NCBI GenBank assembly: GCA_951799445.1
Contig: OX637290.1
Location: forward strand, 32,048,987 to 32,112,986
Reading direction: 5' to 3'
Source: Pseudisothecium myosuroides
Lineage: Eukaryota; Streptophyta; Bryopsida; Hypnales; Lembophyllaceae
DNA length: 64,000 nucleotides
Part shown: positions 11,576 to 24,182 of the stretch, in pieces
Numbering within the stretch: position 1 is the stretch's first letter
Layout of the letters: each line of letters begins with the position of its first letter
Made by a program: the position numbers and the translations under genes
Notes under the pieces: generated by a model
Told to the model about the DNA's origin: nothing
The model's input: only the letters and a program-made list of their open reading frames with translations
Databases searched by the model: none

Positions 11576-12420
11576 TGAAATTTGAATTTGAGTTTCAAAA
11601 TTGATGTCTTTGAAAGATTGTAAATTTGAAGTTGAAGAAAAGTAGGCTACTATAAATTTGATTTGGGAGATTTTGATATGGAGAGGATGCTACTGGTGCC
11701 TTTGCAAAAAACCCAGCTCCTTGTACAACCAAGAGGCAAATTAAGATAAAAGCACCAGGAGTCGATCATTTAAGCAATTTGGGAGCAGATTGTGCGCAAT
11801 AACAAGTGGTGGGAAATTTTTCCCATGTAGAAAGATAGGAAATATGGGGATTGCAAAATTTTCGGAATTTTATTCCGAAAATTGAATTTACAATGAGTTT
11901 TGGGAACCTAAAAGTGCATTTCACTAGTAGCCACTGTCTAGAGTCCCTGCTTTATACTTTCTTACTAACTACTTTCCGGACATGTGTCATGAATAACCTT
12001 GTTAGTCCCAACCTTGAAAAGGACCAAAAAAACATATTCCAAGCTTCAATTGGATATGTCTTCCAACCTTGGTTGGAAATACAACACCCCTACAGGTTGG
12101 GTGCTGGGTGTGGATGACTACTGGTGCTTCTACCGACCTTACCGGGGTAATTCAGAAAACTTCCCGAATGCTGGCATAGACTGCACATTGCCCACTTGTC
12201 TGTGCACTTGATAGAACCTCATTTTTTCTATATTTTCTGCCAGTGTCAGAATGTGCAGTGAAATGTAAGCTATAGCAGTGCACTTAAGACGATCAAGCGA
12301 GCACTGTTGGTATCAATCCCATCACCTCAACCATCGATCGATCGAAGCTCTGCAGCTTCAGTTTCAACCGCTGAGATCGACGCTACCCAACTTTGCATGC
12401 CCAGAATATAATAATAATAA
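11576..12420. other. Spacer, no gene recognised
   Basis: Moderately AT-rich, with short frames at 11851-12117 and 11999-12211 that resemble nothing I know. An ATAATAATAATAAT simple repeat ends it at about 12408-12422, directly before an inserted LINE tail. Confidence 0.4.
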
Positions 12421-12422
12421 TA

Positions 12423-12470
12423 ATTTTTTGACACGAATGAAACGGAATTTCATTGCAAAGGATAAGAGGT
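12423..12470 (-). mobile_element. LINE 3' end fragment, opposite orientation
   Basis: A T-run followed by GACACGAATGAAACGGAATT and then TCATTGCAAAGGA. This is the reverse complement of the last about 40 bp of the large LINE (19957-19990), tail included. It therefore looks like a very short, 5'-truncated LINE insertion in reverse orientation, inserted at the ATAATAAT repeat. It lies outside the target duplication of the big LINE. Confidence 0.65.
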
Positions 12471-12694
12471 ACATACCAGCCAGCTAAGAACGGCCTGGCG
12501 AGCGCACCCTAGAAGCGATCGCTTGATCCACAGCAGCCAAACTTCTACCAATCCAGCGTTGTAGGTCAGCTTAGAGCAGACTTTATTCGTCCCGCACTCA
12601 GAGAAGTGCCGGGATCAGCGCCGGGTGGGAGAATTTTTTAGAATTAGGTCAAATTAGGGATTCAAGCCAAATTTAATTAGCTTAAGCAGCTGCG

Positions 12695-14535
12695 ATGGCA
12701 AAGGCATCCTATGCTGACTCGCTTTGTGAGAAGCTGGTGCACATGCCAGTGGTGCCCAGATCAAGTGGAGAAAGTCACGCCAAGCACGCGAGGTGGCAGG
12801 AGTACACTGTAGAGTCGGAGCTGGTAGTAGCCATTACAAACCAGAGGAAGCACGCCCCGATCCACCCGACCAAGGCCACGCCTGGTGAAAAGCTCCCAGA
12901 CGGGTATGTTCGCAGCTCCACTGGATTCTTTTATGCAATACCTTTTTTGAAGTGAAAGTGGATCAGGAGATTGTTAAGAGGGATACAGTTAGATTGATGA
13001 ACCATGCAATTATTGTCTACTTCGTGGGCGGAAAACAATCAAAAGAAACCCTAAAACAATGGCTTGCGTCCCTCCAGCCTCAAGTGGGAGACTGGTTCAG
13101 CTTAGGCAGGGCCATGGGCCATGGGTTCTTTCAAATAATCACATGGAAGAGGGAAATGACGCAAAAGCTGCTCATGCTCACCTCCCACCTCTCAAAGTGG
13201 GGGACTTGCATTCTTCAGAACTGGACCTCGGGCTTCAACCCGAGTCAGCCGTCACGCCTAAAGTTTCCAACCTTAATAAAACTGAGGGGCATACTGGAGG
13301 AGCTGCTTGGCGTGGCAAAACAGCTTGCAGCAGGTCTGGGAGACGTGATCGGGAGCGATGGGGGAAATGAGTTCAGTATGGAGCCGATATTCTACGTAGC
13401 CCTAAAAGCGGAACACGGATGGAGAACGCAATTCAACGCCACCAACGAGTTCACATTGGAGCAGCTCATCATCAAAGTGGAATACTGTCAACTTCCCATC
13501 AGCTGCCGTTACTGCCACTTTTGGGAACACCTGGTGAAGGACTGCCCATGCCTGAAACGTCATTCCCACGGCTCGAGAGCAAACGATGAAAAGGACAAGG
13601 AAAAGATGAATCCACAGGAAGACCACACTGCCAAATCCAAAGGCGCAGAGGACTCCACCCTCCCCCCACCGTCGCCCATCCTTGACGGACAAACCCCGGC
13701 AATCCTGCCTGGATGCGAAGGATCATCGAGCAAGGGAGCAAACACAACAGACACCTCCAGTTTGCAGGAAACACCCACCATCATTGTAGAGCATGAGGGC
13801 GAAGAATGGGAGCTAGTCTCGAGAAGAAAGAAATCAAACCGCCCATGTTCAACCCAGCCGACTTTAGCACCAGCCCGCCCGACTCAGAAGCCGAACACCA
13901 TGGCCGATCAAGCTCAAGTTTGGTTGGAGAAAAGTAGAAGAGTTGACCCCAGGTTGTCTGCAGCAGCAGCCACCCGCTCACCCAACCGGAGCCAGAAAGG
14001 CGACCCCCGGAGACCACGATCCCCCCAGCAAGCCAACCAAAGCCAACAAGGACCCCAAGACCCAGGGCAAAGCAATGCCGGCACCAATACCCCGCCTCCG
14101 ACCACTCAAAGGTTCAATGTCACCCCCCCGAGAAGCGCCCAGACCGTCGTACCACCGCCCAGTCTTTCCGCTGTTACAATCACGCCCACGTACAGGAACG
14201 GAGCTCAACAGACGCAAAGACCAAGAAAGGAGCTCTACAACACCCCCTGCCCCGGCACAGCTGCCCCGCCGATTCACAATACAGGGGTGGGGGAGACTCA
14301 CAGGGCCACAAGCCCGGCTGCACAGGGTTTGGCACCCCAACATCCAAGACCCAAACTTTCGGCCAGCATCAGGACCCCAATCGCTCCCCCGACCAAAATG
14401 GTTGCTCACTCCCTCAACCTAAATAAAGACATGGCGGCATCAGCCTCGCTGGCGATCACAGGCAGCAAGGGAGACACCTTCCAAATTTTTCCCCCAGCCC
14501 TCCGAGCAATCAGGGCCTCCCACAAGCCGAATTAG
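12695..14535 (+). pseudogene. LINE ORF1 (DUF4283-like domain, zinc knuckle)
   Basis: ORF1 proteins of plant L1 elements bind element RNA and form the ribonucleoprotein. The product begins at ATG 12695 (MAKASYADSLCEKL) and shifts frame near 12950, within a T-run, into a long frame ending at 14535. The region 12850-13490 is like the DUF4283 domain (GHGFFQIITWKREMT...ILQNWTSGFNP). A CX2CX4HX4C zinc knuckle, CRYCHFWEHLVKDC, is encoded at about 13505-13546. The C-terminal 300 residues are rich in Pro, Gln and Thr and probably disordered. The overlap of the two frames suggests a single-base lesion rather than a programmed shift. Confidence 0.75.
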
Positions 14536-16103
14536 TCAAACCTTCTTTCACCCCGCACACCGAAGGAAGTTTACATCCCACAGGAGCTGCACAGCAAATT
14601 CCTTGAGTGGTTCCAACTTACAAACAAAGGGACTGAGTTCACCCCCCAATCGCATGGCCTAACTTCCAATCAACGTGCCTGCCGGATGGAAGCAACCGAC
14701 TTGGCCAAGAGGAAACGTGCCATACTTTTATCACAGAGGAGGGGAACCCCCCGAAGGAACCTCGAGAGCAATGGATTGAGCAATGCCGCTTCAATCTCGG
14801 AAATCTCCCCCCCCCACATCTCTTGTATAAAAGTCTCTATATTATTTCAGAACGTGCAGGGGCTAAATGATTCCACAAAGCTCCAAGTTGTGAAGAAGTA
14901 CTTTCAGCCGTCCCTCAAGGACACTGACATCATTTGCTTTCAAGAACACCACTTAAGGGGAGACAAATTAGACAAGCTACGACGCATCCTTTGGCCTCAG
15001 GCCTTCTTCATGGGGATAGAAGTGGCAGTTGGATTCGGCCACGCTCCAGGAGAAGCAGGGGCAGGCATAGGGGGCATTTGCATGTGGATTGCCCCCCACC
15101 TCGCACACTTCATAACCAACTCCGGTCACTCACAATGCGGCAGGGTCCAATGGCTGAGGCTGGATGGTCTTCCAGGAGGCAATATATCGATTCTAAACGT
15201 TTACGCATGGAATAGCACGAGGGAGCGTGGCGAATTATGGGAGTCTCTTACAGACACTCTCTTGAAGGACATCAAATGGCTTATGTGCGGAGACTGGAAC
15301 TTTGTCGAGCGTCAAACGGACAAGTCCAATCTCAATGGGAGGATCATCTCATTCGGCGAAAGGCAAGCCTTCTCAGCGTTAAAGGACACCTTAGCCGTAG
15401 CAGACCTCTTCCTTGACACTGGGCGAATAAAATACTCATGGGACAATCGGCGCAGAGACGGCCTCCATTCAATGGCCAGACTCAACCGTTGCTACTCTTT
15501 CCAACATCTAGGGGCCGGTCCCTCACCTATCACAGGGTACAGCATACGTGCAGACTGTGCCCATGCCGACCACTTACCAGTCGCAATCACAATTCAGTTG
15601 CTCCCCTCCACCCCGAAGCACGTGACATACAAGATGAGTAACTTCCACCTCAACGATTTTGAAGTAAAAGCAGAGATCCCGCGCATTTGGCTCCAGCACG
15701 CCAATTTAGGATTCACGGGTAAATTAAGGCACGTAAAGAAATTCTACAAACAGTTCTGCATCTGAAAAGCTGAAGCGAGCAGAGAAGCCGAATCTAAGCT
15801 GCGGAAGGACCTTGCCTCCCTGCACGAAGTCCTACAAGGAGACCCCCATGATGAAACCACCCAGAAGAACCTTACTTCAGTTACTGAACAACTGGCGGCC
15901 TTTGAGCAACATGCGGTGGAGGGCCAAAGAATAAGGAGCCGAGTAAAATGGCTAAAGTGGGGGACTCATGCACGAAGGAATTCTTCCGGGCGGCAAAATC
16001 CCATACATGAGCATCCCGAATCTTCGAGCTGAAAGACAAGCAGGGTTCGGTAAAGTCAGACCAACGCAGCCTCGAGGAGATCAACTCTAGATTCTACTCC
16101 CTT

Positions 16104-16726
16104 CTCGGGGGGGTCACTTAGAGTGTCCATTAGAAAACACGTGCGAACAAAACTTTGGACCCCCTATATTATATCCTAAAATTTAAATAAAATGAAATAA
16201 AAAAAATATGACTAGATTTTCCTACTTCAAAAGTTTATGTTTTGAATTATTGATATTTTTATTTGTTAATGATAATTAGTTACAAATTTTTGAAGTAATT
16301 AGATACACTGTACAACTGAAAAATAACTTTCACACCCCTATATTATATCCTAAAAAATTGTCTAAAAAATGAACAAAAAATTCCTAAAAAAAGCTCTCTA
16401 TTGAAAGTTCATTTTGAGTTGAGTATTGATGCAATGGTAATCTAAATGTGATCTCTATAAATATTTGAGTTGAAAAACATGCCGTTTTTGGCCATTTTCA
16501 ACCTCTTGTACAAATCATTTCAACTATTATTTTAGTTTGAAATTTTGGCAATAGAAACCTATAGTCATTATTAAGCAACCCTCAAAATTTTAAGTTGAAA
16601 TTTTGGCAATAGAAACCTATAGTCATTATTAAGCAACCCTCAAAATTTTAAGTTGAAATTATAGTTCATTAGGAACCACTTGTTTGCACGTGGTTTGTAG
16701 TAAAATACTAGGTGCCCCCCCCCGAG
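16104..16726. mobile_element. Nested 623 bp TIR element in LINE ORF2
   Basis: It starts CTCGGGGGGG and ends CCCCCCCGAG. Inverted similarity continues inward for about 45 bp (CACTTAG against its complement CTAGGTG, then a CACGTGC box on both sides). An 8 bp direct repeat ACTCCCTT flanks it (16096-16103 and 16727-16734), and removing the element with one repeat restores the LINE reading frame across the join. An 8 bp duplication fits hAT-type transposons, though the G-rich ends are unusual. No transposase is present. Two tandem copies of a 58 bp unit lie at about 16540-16653. Confidence 0.8.
16540..16655 (+). repeat. 58 bp direct repeat, two copies
   Basis: The unit beginning GAAATTTTGGCAATAGAAAC and ending CAAAATTTTAAGTT occurs twice without visible mismatch, head to tail, inside the nested element. 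The identity implies a recent local duplication. Confidence 0.8.
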
Positions 16727-19700
16727 ACTCCCTTCTGTACGATGCCCCGACCCGCTCCACGGCCCAAAGGGAGGCGGCCACATTCACACTGAGTACGGTC
16801 CAAGATAAACTGTCGGCCTCAATGAAGGATGCCCTCTCCAAATCAATCACGGAGGACGAGCTGACGGAAGCACTGAAAGGCTTGAGCAGAGGGAAAGCCC
16901 CAGAACTTGACAGAGTAACAACCGAATTCTTCAAATGCTATTGGGACCTCATTTAGGCCGACTACACTGACATGATCAACAAGGCAATATTAAAAAAGAA
17001 AGTGCCACCGGGCGTCTCTAATGGCCTTATCACGCTGATCTTCAAGAGCGGGGAAAGAAGCAACCTCTCCAACTAGAGACCCATAACGCTGCTCAACGTC
17101 ATATACAAGGTCTTTGCTAAAGCTCTCCAGATTCGGCTCCAATCCATCCTCATGGAGGTAATAGACTCGGACCAGTCGACCTTCCTCCCGCTAAGATTTA
17201 TTCTTGATAATATCATGCTTACGCACGAAACCATTGCTTGGGCCAAACACACTAAACAGTCTAATTTTTCCTCAAGCTCAACTTCACAAAGGCGTTCGAT
17301 ACGGTTGATTGGTCTTTTCTTACTCAAACGATGTCAACCATTGGCATCCCCCCAATGTTCGTCGCCATGACTGAGATGCTCCTTGTGGGCGCCCAAGCGG
17401 CAATCAAAATCAACGGGTCCCAGTCACAATTGTTCCCAATCAGGCGAGGGGTAAGACAAGGATGCCCCCTCGCACCATACCTTTTTCTCATTGTTGGTGA
17501 ATTTTTCAATGCGGTTGTGAAGTGAGGAATGGACCAAAGTATTATAAAGGGAATCACCCTCCCGGATGGCAATCGTCAGCAAGCAATCGCTCAATTCGCT
17601 AACGACACGTCCCTCACGATCTCAGGAGAGGAAACATCAGCTCGAGCTGTGGTCTACACAACAAAGCGCTTCTGTGAAGCCTCAGGGCTAGTGGTCAACT
17701 GGGCTAAGTCAAGAGGCTACTGGAGTGGTGGCGCCCTGGTTGATTGGCTGCCATGGACCGAGCATCTTCAAATCATTTGGGTGAATGGGAATGAAGTGAG
17801 CAAACTGCTCGGCACTCCCTTCGGCATGAACATATCGACCACCTCGGTTGACGACTTTTTGATAGAGAGGATTGCGCAAGAACTCCAATACTGGTACACC
17901 ATGAGGATCAACCCCACAAGGAGGAACATCATTGTGAATTGGGTTCTGCTTGCATCAGTCCTCTTTTTTGCCTCCATATGGGGTGGGACATTAAAAGGTA
18001 TAAAGAAGGCCTCCTCCATCACCATGAATTTCCTCTGGTTAGGACAAGAGCACAGAGCGCGTGCCAAAGTTGCATGGATTCAATGCTGCCAAACGCTTGA
18101 AGAGGGAGGCATCAACACCATCAACCTTCGGGACGCTCTCATTGCCCTAATGGTCAAGTGGGTGGTGAAGGCCTGCGAGCCTTGCGACTCCAATCTCCAC
18201 CACCTCTTAAGGCACAGATTAAAACACTTCCAACTGTACTAAGAGGCCGTTGGTCCCCCAGCATGGAGTACTTCACTGCCCCCAATTTCCAAATGCATAA
18301 GGGGTCAACAGTTTGGAACAGAGTGGGATCCTCGTGGAAGAAGCTGCATCATGAAATTGCCCATGTCCGCCCCAAGCTCCTAGAAGAGGTAGGATTGGAC
18401 TCCTTCTGGTGGTCGCCACTCGTTCAGGCAATTGGCCCTAGGTTCTCAAAGCTTAGAGCCGCCCACCTGCATAGGGCAGGCTTACGAAAAGTTTGAGACG
18501 CAATGGAGGGGGGTAATCTCCTCTCTCACAGAGCCGCGGCTGCCAAATTTGGCTTAACGGAGGATGAAGCACACGCATGGAGGGCAGTTACCAGTAAATT
18601 GCAGGAGCAATGGGGCACACTGCTAATTGGCAATCTCCCCAAGGCAGGTGAAAAAGAATGGCTCGGCTAGTACTCGGGTCTACAAGACCAGCATCCAATC
18701 TCCATCGTGCAAGTCCCCAAAGGCTGCTCCCCCCACATAGGGCCACTTGCCGTGGCTTGGCCTTTCGAGGTCAGGACCCCCGAATTCGAGGTTTCCCCTA
18801 AGACCAGGACCCTTCGCCCACTGTCCATAGTTGCGGCATCTCCAAGGACCGGGATTCAGAGTGGCCACTTCCATAGAGTATGGGTCTTGCCCTCGTACAG
18901 AGGCCTTAAGCGTATCCAAGTGCTCTACTTCTACGATCGGGTGGATCAACTCGACTGGGACCCCAGCAAGTTCGAATGGAAAACTGACGGACCACATACC
19001 CCTCTACTGGAGTACACAGCAAAGATAGGTCGCACGCTCCTAAAGAGAGGCCACCTTGTACCCAACCCGGTCACGTGCAAGTGGGCAGGCGTGCTCCCGG
19101 GAGATTTCCCTTTGAAGTAGAAAACAGTCTGGCCCAAGGAGAGAACAAAGAAGGAGACAGGGCTACTATGGTTGATATGGCACAAGGCGGTTGCGGTAAA
19201 CCATTGGCGCGGTAGGAATGACGATACGATAGACACCACTTGCCCAGTTTGCCCAAGGAGATCCGAGGAAACGGTCCTCCATCGATTTTGGGAGTGTCTC
19301 GCCGCCTTCCTCGCATGGAATTGGGCCATACACATTCTCAATACGCTTGTCAAGGAAAGAGAGGCCTAGGGGCCCTGGCAACCCCTCACATGGCAATAGG
19401 GGATCTTCTCGGTCAAAACTCCTCATAGATTCGACTCAATGAAGCGAATATGGTCGGAATTGCGCACCGTGGTTATAAAGGTCGCTCTGGTCACAACAGA
19501 ACGACATGGCTTTCAACGGCCAAAGGTGGCCTCCAGAGAAATTATTGCAGCAAGTCTGGCACGGGATGATTGACTACGGGAGGGTGGAATGGGCTCATGT
19601 CTGCAACAAAGGCAAGAGATCGCAAGACACCCAACGCAAAGATCGGGGAGGACTTTGAGAAGCGCAGATGCAAATTCGCAGTCTTTGCCCACATGGAAGC

Positions 19701-20008
19701 TGGTCAACCCCAATGGAAAAGGTCTGGGCCCTTTGAAGGCTTCCAGTTTCAACCGCCATGAACTCCTACGACACATCCGATGATTTTGCGCGTTGTGTGG
19801 CTTGTTGGGCATTGAGGGGCCTTCGGCCCCTCATTTGTCGCGCCCTGTCGTGTTGTCTGTCTGGGTATCTGTTGTGTCTGTCCGTCAGGGAGTCGGGCTT
19901 GGGTCCTTTTCTTTTTTCCACCAGGTCGTTCTCGGCTGGTTGGTTTGTATTTTCTCCTTTGCAATGAAATTCCGTTTCATTTGTGCCAAAAAAAAAAATC
20001 GGCCTGGC

Positions 20009-20396
20009 CCCAGACTATAATTAAGACACACACTGACAATGAATTTAATCTGAGCAGTGAGCACCATAATGAGTCTGCATGTTTGGAAAGTAGGCAAGCT
20101 ATGTAGTACATATTGTAGTTCCGATCCATCGATGTACTTGCTGCATGCGCCACCACACTCTGACTACCACATCCTGCATACAATAGTTAATTAATTGTCG
20201 TATTGAATGCAAAGGAGTAATGCATGACTGACCAGATTAGAAAAAGGCTCCAGCAGTCCAGCTCGCATGATCAAAGCCTAGCCAACAGATCACATTTAAT
20301 TTAAATGTTACCGTCTGAGGCCAGGCCATCGTAATTGTTCACATATTCTTTCGTGATAGGAACTGAAACTGTTCAATGAATTTTTTTGATGTCCAG
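20009..20396. other. Remnant intron-like flank of receptor-kinase pseudogene
   Basis: Mixed composition, no coding sense. By comparison with the intact copy, LRR exons should lie before 20397 but none is present here or left of the LINE, so the ectodomain part has been lost. Confidence 0.4.
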
Positions 20397-23300
20397 GTAT
20401 AGGCCTGGGAATCCTCTCTTAACTGATAAAGGAGTCAGCCTGCTGGGTAGCCCGTGTGACAATTGCGATGGCAAATCAAGCAATGCAGCCATCCTTGGTG
20501 CTATCATAGGCGGTGTTGTTGGACTCATATTGATTATTGCAATGGCCATTGTTGCCTACTATCGCTACCAATTGCAACGTAAAGTGCCTAATTAGTTTGA
20601 AGATGAAGGAACAAACATGATGAGTAAGCTTTGGTGCAAGCAGTTCAACAACTATTTTGAATTACAGCTTGCATTTTATTTGTATATAATCTACCATTTA
20701 TAATTGATCCACAAATAGGTGAGATTCAATTTTTGTCCTAGTTTGTCACGTAGCAAATGTCATCCAACTCCTTCCCAACACTCTTCATAATAAGTTTCAA
20801 TTAATTTGGGTCATTGCAAGAGGCCAAGAACTCATTCTCTACTCGTGTGTATGATCAACGAGTAGAAATTGTCACCTCGGGTGGTGCCAAAGCTTACTCA
20901 CTTGCAGAAGTCAAGGTTGCAACTAGTAACTTTAACAAAGAACTTGGGAGAAGAGGATTTGGCCTTGTATACGACGGATAGTTTCTTGATGGGCAAGAAG
21001 TGGCAGTGAAGGTTGCTGATGGATCTTCCAAGCAAGGAGAAAGGGAGTTCTTCAATGAGGTTTGCTAATAATCTATATAGGCCACCGAATGATCAATTTG
21101 GGATTCAACTAGGTTGCTTTTACGATATGGCTGGGACTCAGTATGTGGGTTTAGGAATTCAACTCTGACTGTCAGCCTTTCCTCTGCTTCAAACATCCTT
21201 CTAAAGAACCGAGACCTCTATCCCGTTAGGTCCTGTTTTGCTTGAAGTTTCGCAACAAACTAGGGTCGAGTATCTACTTCAATTGAACTTGGTACTGAAC
21301 ATTGAAGTTGGAGTGGGCTTTGGACTGAGCTACGTCGTTGCATGTTTCTAGGTGGATGTGTTATCGCAGGTGCACCACAAAAACCTGGTAGCCTTATTGG
21401 AATACTGCCAAGGACAGAAGCCAATCCTCATCTACGAGTACATGCACAATGACTCCTTATTCGATCACTTACATGGTGAGTTTAGTTCCTCATGCACTCT
21501 CATCGATCTAGCTATGCAATTTTAACTTATGACCCACATAGACACATGCTGCACTCTAAACCTTGAGCCCTAATTCCTTAAGACCCAACAGTAAATCCTA
21601 ACCCTGTGGTAGCTTGAGTGCTAGAAGGCTTGAAGTTTCTCCTTTATTAAGGTCGTACTCCAGTTTGCTTGCCGACTGTAAATTGAATAAGGCACAAGCG
21701 ATTTCAAGCGAAGTGAGAAAGCCTAGCCTTTGACAATTGGAGTTGATGATGATAACAGGCCCTTCAGCGAGAGTCAGCAAGCTGGATTGGAGAACGCGCC
21801 TATGCATCGCCTTGAATGCAGCTCAAGGTAGAAATCAAACGCATGCTCAATTCAATCAAGAACCCTGTTAAATTCTGCCACGTTTTCCACTTTTATACTA
21901 GAACCGCGAATCGAGCGGTTTTAGTATGCATGCCAATGGCAACCTCCTTGACTTGTATGCCGGTCATTCAAACAAGAAAATGCAGAGTTCGATGGAAGTT
22001 CGTTCATCCAGATTGATGGAGGGCTTGGTGCATAAATTGATGTGCAGGCTTAGAGTATCTGCACACAGGGTGTAGTCCAAGTTTCATACACCGAGATGTG
22101 AAGAGCAATAACATTCTGCTCACTTCTAAACTGGATGCCAAAGTGGCAGACTTTGGACTGACCAAGTTAATGGATGAAGTTGAAGCCACCAGAGTGATAA
22201 CTGATGTCATGGGAACAGTCGGCTACCTTGATCCAGAGTAAGTGCCCAAACTCCAGGAGCACCGATATATGCCCCAAAGCGGTTCTAGCGTCACTCATGT
22301 GATGGATGACGATCACCAAATGCATTATTGATGGAAAATGGTTTATATCCACAAATGGATTTTTGATGGATTTTGTTGTTGACATTTGAGAGAGAGATTT
22401 TAGAATTATTCTTTGTTTTGTGGTAGTAGAAGAATGTAAAGGCGACATTGAATTACGTGGTATGCATGCATCTTCTTAGTCTTCATGGCTTTTAATTGTC
22501 ATACACTATTTTTAATGCCTTGTTTTTAATACAGGTACTATACAACTCAATATTTATCTTCCAAAAGTGATGTGTATAGTTTTGGGATTGTACTCTTGAA
22601 GCTAATCACAGGACGTTTGCCTATTGATCAATCAGCTATAGCTAGGGAAAGGAATCCTCTTATCATGCATTGGGTTAGTTGCCTACTTCTAATTGTAAAC
22701 AATTTTTTTACTTCTATACATTATGTCTATGCACTTGTAGAAAAGAGGTCTTGGGATACCAACCTTTGGTATTGTAGCTTGACATCTCCAAATTCTCCTT
22801 ATTTGTAAAGACAAAGGCATTCAACTAAGTTAAGGCAAACTAATCACTTATTTGATACATTCAATAAGTAACTTGGTCATATTTATTTAAATGACATGTT
22901 TCAAAGTACTGAAAATGTGATGTTGAAATGCTCAAAGTTGAAATTTCTTTATTGATATTTCCATCAAGTGACATAAATTTTGTTGAAATGTGCCTTTCAT
23001 GTCCGAACAAATTTGGAGAATTTAGCAAAGATTATGCATAATACTCTAATTGTTGCTAATTCACAAAGGATTAATGGTCTTGATAGGAATGAGCTTCTAA
23101 TCAATTTGCATCCAGATTCTATTCTAAACAAAGGGAATTTGCAAGATAAAATCTAAAATAAGAATCAAGCATAAGCTCTCAATATATCCATGGAATAAAT
23201 ATAAAAGCTCAAATAACTAGGAAACTGGTCATTAATTCCTTCATTTTCCTCTTGAATTTGTTTTTCAGGTCTGAGAGAGTCTCCAAAACGATAGCATTGA

Positions 23301-23460
23301 CTCCATATTGGATCCTGCATTGAAAGCTTCATATCCTAGCATAGAAGCAATATGGAAAGTTGTTGACATTGCAATGCAAAGTGTGGAACCCAAGGGTTTG
23401 CACAGGTCGACAATGATGGATGTGGTGCAGGAGCTTCAAGGTGTTTTGACAATAAGTTAG
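20397..23460 (+). pseudogene. LRR-I/malectin-type receptor kinase, 3' half, decayed
   Basis: Seven exons match the receptor kinase at 56779-63997 and extend its kinase domain to the end: 20397-20623 (juxtamembrane and membrane helix ILGAIIGGVVGLILIIAMAI), 20866-21059, 21352-21475, 21759-21827, 22048-22237, 22535-22673 and 23269-23460. All have GT-AG borders with the same phases as the intact copy. Kinase landmarks are VAVKVAD (ATP Lys), HRDVKSNN (catalytic loop), [17 protein letters not shown] and [12 protein letters not shown]. Stops interrupt it at 20593-20595, 20979-20981 and 23272-23274, and the glycine loop reads LGRRGFG. The ectodomain exons are missing. It cannot make a working receptor, though a short kinase fragment transcript is possible. 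Confidence 0.85.
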
Positions 23461-24178
23461 AAGGAATTAGAATGTCACCTTCTTTACAAACCCAATTGCA
23501 TTCTAACTTTTCAGAGCATTCTTCAAATTTTCAACATGGACCTACAAGCTATCCTAGTCCAGTTTAAATAGGGAGTGGAAAATGTTGTAGCTGGTGAAGA
23601 ATATTACTAATGGAGTCAATTGTGTTGCAATCTTTTGAGTGAGAGTAGATCTTCCATCCAAAACTTCATCTATTTTGGGGAGATTGACTGAGTTGAAAAT
23701 TGTAGCAGCCATAGACCAAAATTGTTTGTAGTTTTGCACAAGATTGTGATGAAAAAACAAACAGGTCACCTACAAGAGCTCTATTATTGTAGCATTGGTT
23801 TCTCTATATGTAAAATACTCCTCAAACTTTCTCACATATATTACTTTTGTCAATACAATGCTTGTTTCCCTACTATCTAGAGTCAACAATTTGCTGCATC
23901 TTTTGACTAGGCTAGGCTCTAAACCCTTAATAAACTTCATTGCCAGTTGTATGATTGTGACAAAAAAATTGGGAAAAACTTTTGTTGCATACACGTCACA
24001 TAGGAGGAAAGAAATGAGTGAGATGATAGTAATTTTCATTTTGCAAATGCCAAGACTAAGACATAATATCAATGTACACAAGTTCTTCTAATGTAGCAAG
24101 TTCTGAGTAGCAAGAAGATTCCGTATAAGATTAATCATGCAAGAGTTCCAACCATTGGCCTTACCTACATGACCTTGA
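23461..24178 (+). other. 3' flank of the receptor-kinase pseudogene
   Basis: Positions 23600-23815 match the start of the window (1-235), marking this as conserved 3' flank of the tandem receptor-kinase family. The rest contains only mirror-image short frames (23770-24091) with no protein similarity. Confidence 0.5.
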
Positions 24179-24182
24179 TTAA

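Larger units (their letters stand above)
14686..19572 (+). pseudogene. LINE ORF2 (endonuclease, reverse transcriptase)
   Basis: The endonuclease part (14686-15765) shows the order of AP-type motifs: FQNVQGLN, ICFQEHH with its catalytic Glu, ILNVYAWN, CGDWNFVE and a final ADHLPVAI. One family Asp before the tyrosine region reads Asn (ARLNRCY). The frame stops at 15763. The reverse transcriptase resumes after the nested insertion: GKAPELDRVTTEFF, then NLSN-stop-RPITLLN, KAFDTVDWSF in a shifted frame at about 17285-17320, RRGVRQGCPLAPYLF, and the active-site box FANDTS (about 17594) where FADD is expected. Near 19230-19290 lies a Cys/His motif CPVCPRRSEETVLHRFWEC, as in the zf-RVT domain. Stops at 16954, 17074 and 17522 are explained by TGG-to-TAG or CGA-to-TGA changes. 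Confidence 0.8.
12500..19999 (+). mobile_element. L1-type LINE, degenerate, near full length
   Basis: A 7.5 kb non-LTR retrotransposon with a GC-rich body unlike its surroundings. It is framed by a 9 bp direct repeat CGGCCTGGC at 12491-12499 and 20000-20008, and ends in an A-run at 19988-19998. In order it carries a short 5' leader, ORF1 (12695-14535) with an RNA-binding domain and zinc knuckle, and ORF2 (14686 to about 19572) with apurinic-type endonuclease, reverse transcriptase and a C-terminal Cys/His region. Frameshifts and stops in both ORFs make it inactive. A separate 623 bp DNA element sits in ORF2 at 16104-16726. Confidence 0.88.

Noticed and set aside
13402..14409. Long minus-strand frames opposite LINE ORF1
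   Set aside because: They arise from the GC-rich, Pro-rich coding strand and show no protein-like motif; the plus strand carries the zinc knuckle and domain order expected of ORF1.
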